Source of the DNA: Clostridia bacterium
GTDB taxonomy: Bacteria > Bacillota_E > RBS10-35 > JAJYVN01
Assembly (NCBI GenBank): GCA_027335545.1
Contig: DAHWHV010000423.1
Coordinates: forward strand, 1 to 5,198
Direction: 5' to 3'
DNA: 5,198 nt
Part shown: positions 5,006-5,198 of the stretch, in pieces
How the letters are laid out: each line of letters opens with the position of its first letter
Numbering within the stretch: position 1 is the stretch's first letter
Program-made: the position numbers and the translations under genes
Notes under the pieces: generated by a model
Told to the model about the DNA's origin: nothing
Seen by the model: only the letters and a program-made list of their open reading frames with translations
Database searches by the model: none

Positions 5006-5033
5006 CAGTCGTGCCCGCTTCTGGGCACGACTG
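5006..5033. promoter_or_regulatory. perfect 11-bp inverted repeat with 6-nt spacer
   Basis: CAGTCGTGCCC (5006-5016) and GGGCACGACTG (5023-5033) are perfectly complementary around GCTTCT. The element lies 44 nt upstream of the 63-aa coat gene ATG. It could be an operator for a dimeric regulator, or the terminator hairpin of a minus-strand transcript arriving from the right edge. No T-run follows in that direction (AAATCG comes next), which favours neither reading. Confidence 0.6.
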
Positions 5034-5039
5034 CCGGTC

Positions 5040-5198
5040 GCCGGCGCGCCCCCCGGGGTCGGTCGTGGAGTTCCCCCCCGGCCCGTATCGACACTGCCGG
5101 CCGGGCGCCGGCGCGTCCCCCGGGGTCGGTCGTGGAGTTCCCCCCCCCGGCCGGTATCGACACTGCCGGCCGGGCGCCGGCGCGTCCCCCGGGGTCGG
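5040..5198. repeat. 67-69 bp tandem repeat, 2.3 copies, continues past right edge
   Basis: Units begin with GCCGGCGCG at 5040, 5107 and 5176. Unit 1 is 67 bp, unit 2 is 69 bp, and unit 3 is cut off by the window end. The units share CCCCCGGGGTCGGTCGTGGA, a C-run, and TATCGACACTGCCGGCCGGG. Differences are few: C-run of 7 versus 9, GCC versus GTC after the opening GCCGGCGC, and GGCCCG versus GGCCGG. Within each unit CCGGGG can pair with a later CCCCGG. There are no variable spacers, so it is not CRISPR, and the period is not a consistent multiple of three, so it is unlikely to be coding. Confidence 0.9.

Noticed and set aside
5040..5198. CRISPR array
   Set aside because: Whole 67-69 bp units repeat in tandem without unique spacers, and no cas gene is present.

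Overview
The window is very GC-rich DNA (roughly 70% by eye) that most likely comes from a high-GC, endospore-forming Firmicute. The reasons are two CotF-type spore coat genes, a YunC/DUF1805 gene (a family typical of Bacillus and relatives), strong G-rich Shine-Dalgarno sequences such as GAGGGGG and GAAGGGGG, and frequent TTG/GTG starts. Thermaerobacter- or Symbiobacterium-like lineages fit this, but no marker gene here fixes the genus.

Layout, left to right: (1) 1-631, minus strand, a 5' gene fragment that runs off the left edge; its product is not firmly identified. (2) 632-907, a GC-rich divergent intergenic region. (3) 908-1681, plus strand, a short-chain dehydrogenase/reductase (SDR) whose catalytic Ser and Tyr are both replaced. 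(4) 1755-2093, minus strand, a YunC/DUF1805 protein convergent with the SDR. (5) 2177-2848, plus strand, a HAD-superfamily hydrolase divergent from YunC, with a very tight start region around a CCTCGAGG palindrome. (6) 2849-3166, non-coding DNA with two tandem-repeat clusters (11-bp and 12-bp units) and a -10-like box. (7) 3167-3544, plus strand, a four-TM SMR/EamA-type small transporter. (8) 3545-3867, a convergent intergenic region with strong hairpins. (9) 4961-4770 and 4641-3868, minus strand, two CotF-like coat genes in tandem; the second carries a long Gly/Ser/Tyr-rich tail. (10) 4962-5198, non-coding: a perfect 11-bp inverted repeat, then a 67-69 bp tandem repeat that runs off the right edge.

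The two coat genes are the only pair that clearly belongs to one process and probably one transcription unit (spore coat assembly). The others look like independent single genes, with orientation switching at nearly every junction. I see no transposase, integrase, CRISPR array, rRNA or tRNA, and no clear new multi-gene system. The points most worth checking are the catalytically degenerate SDR, the low-complexity fusion coat protein, and the repeat clusters upstream of the transporter and the coat genes.
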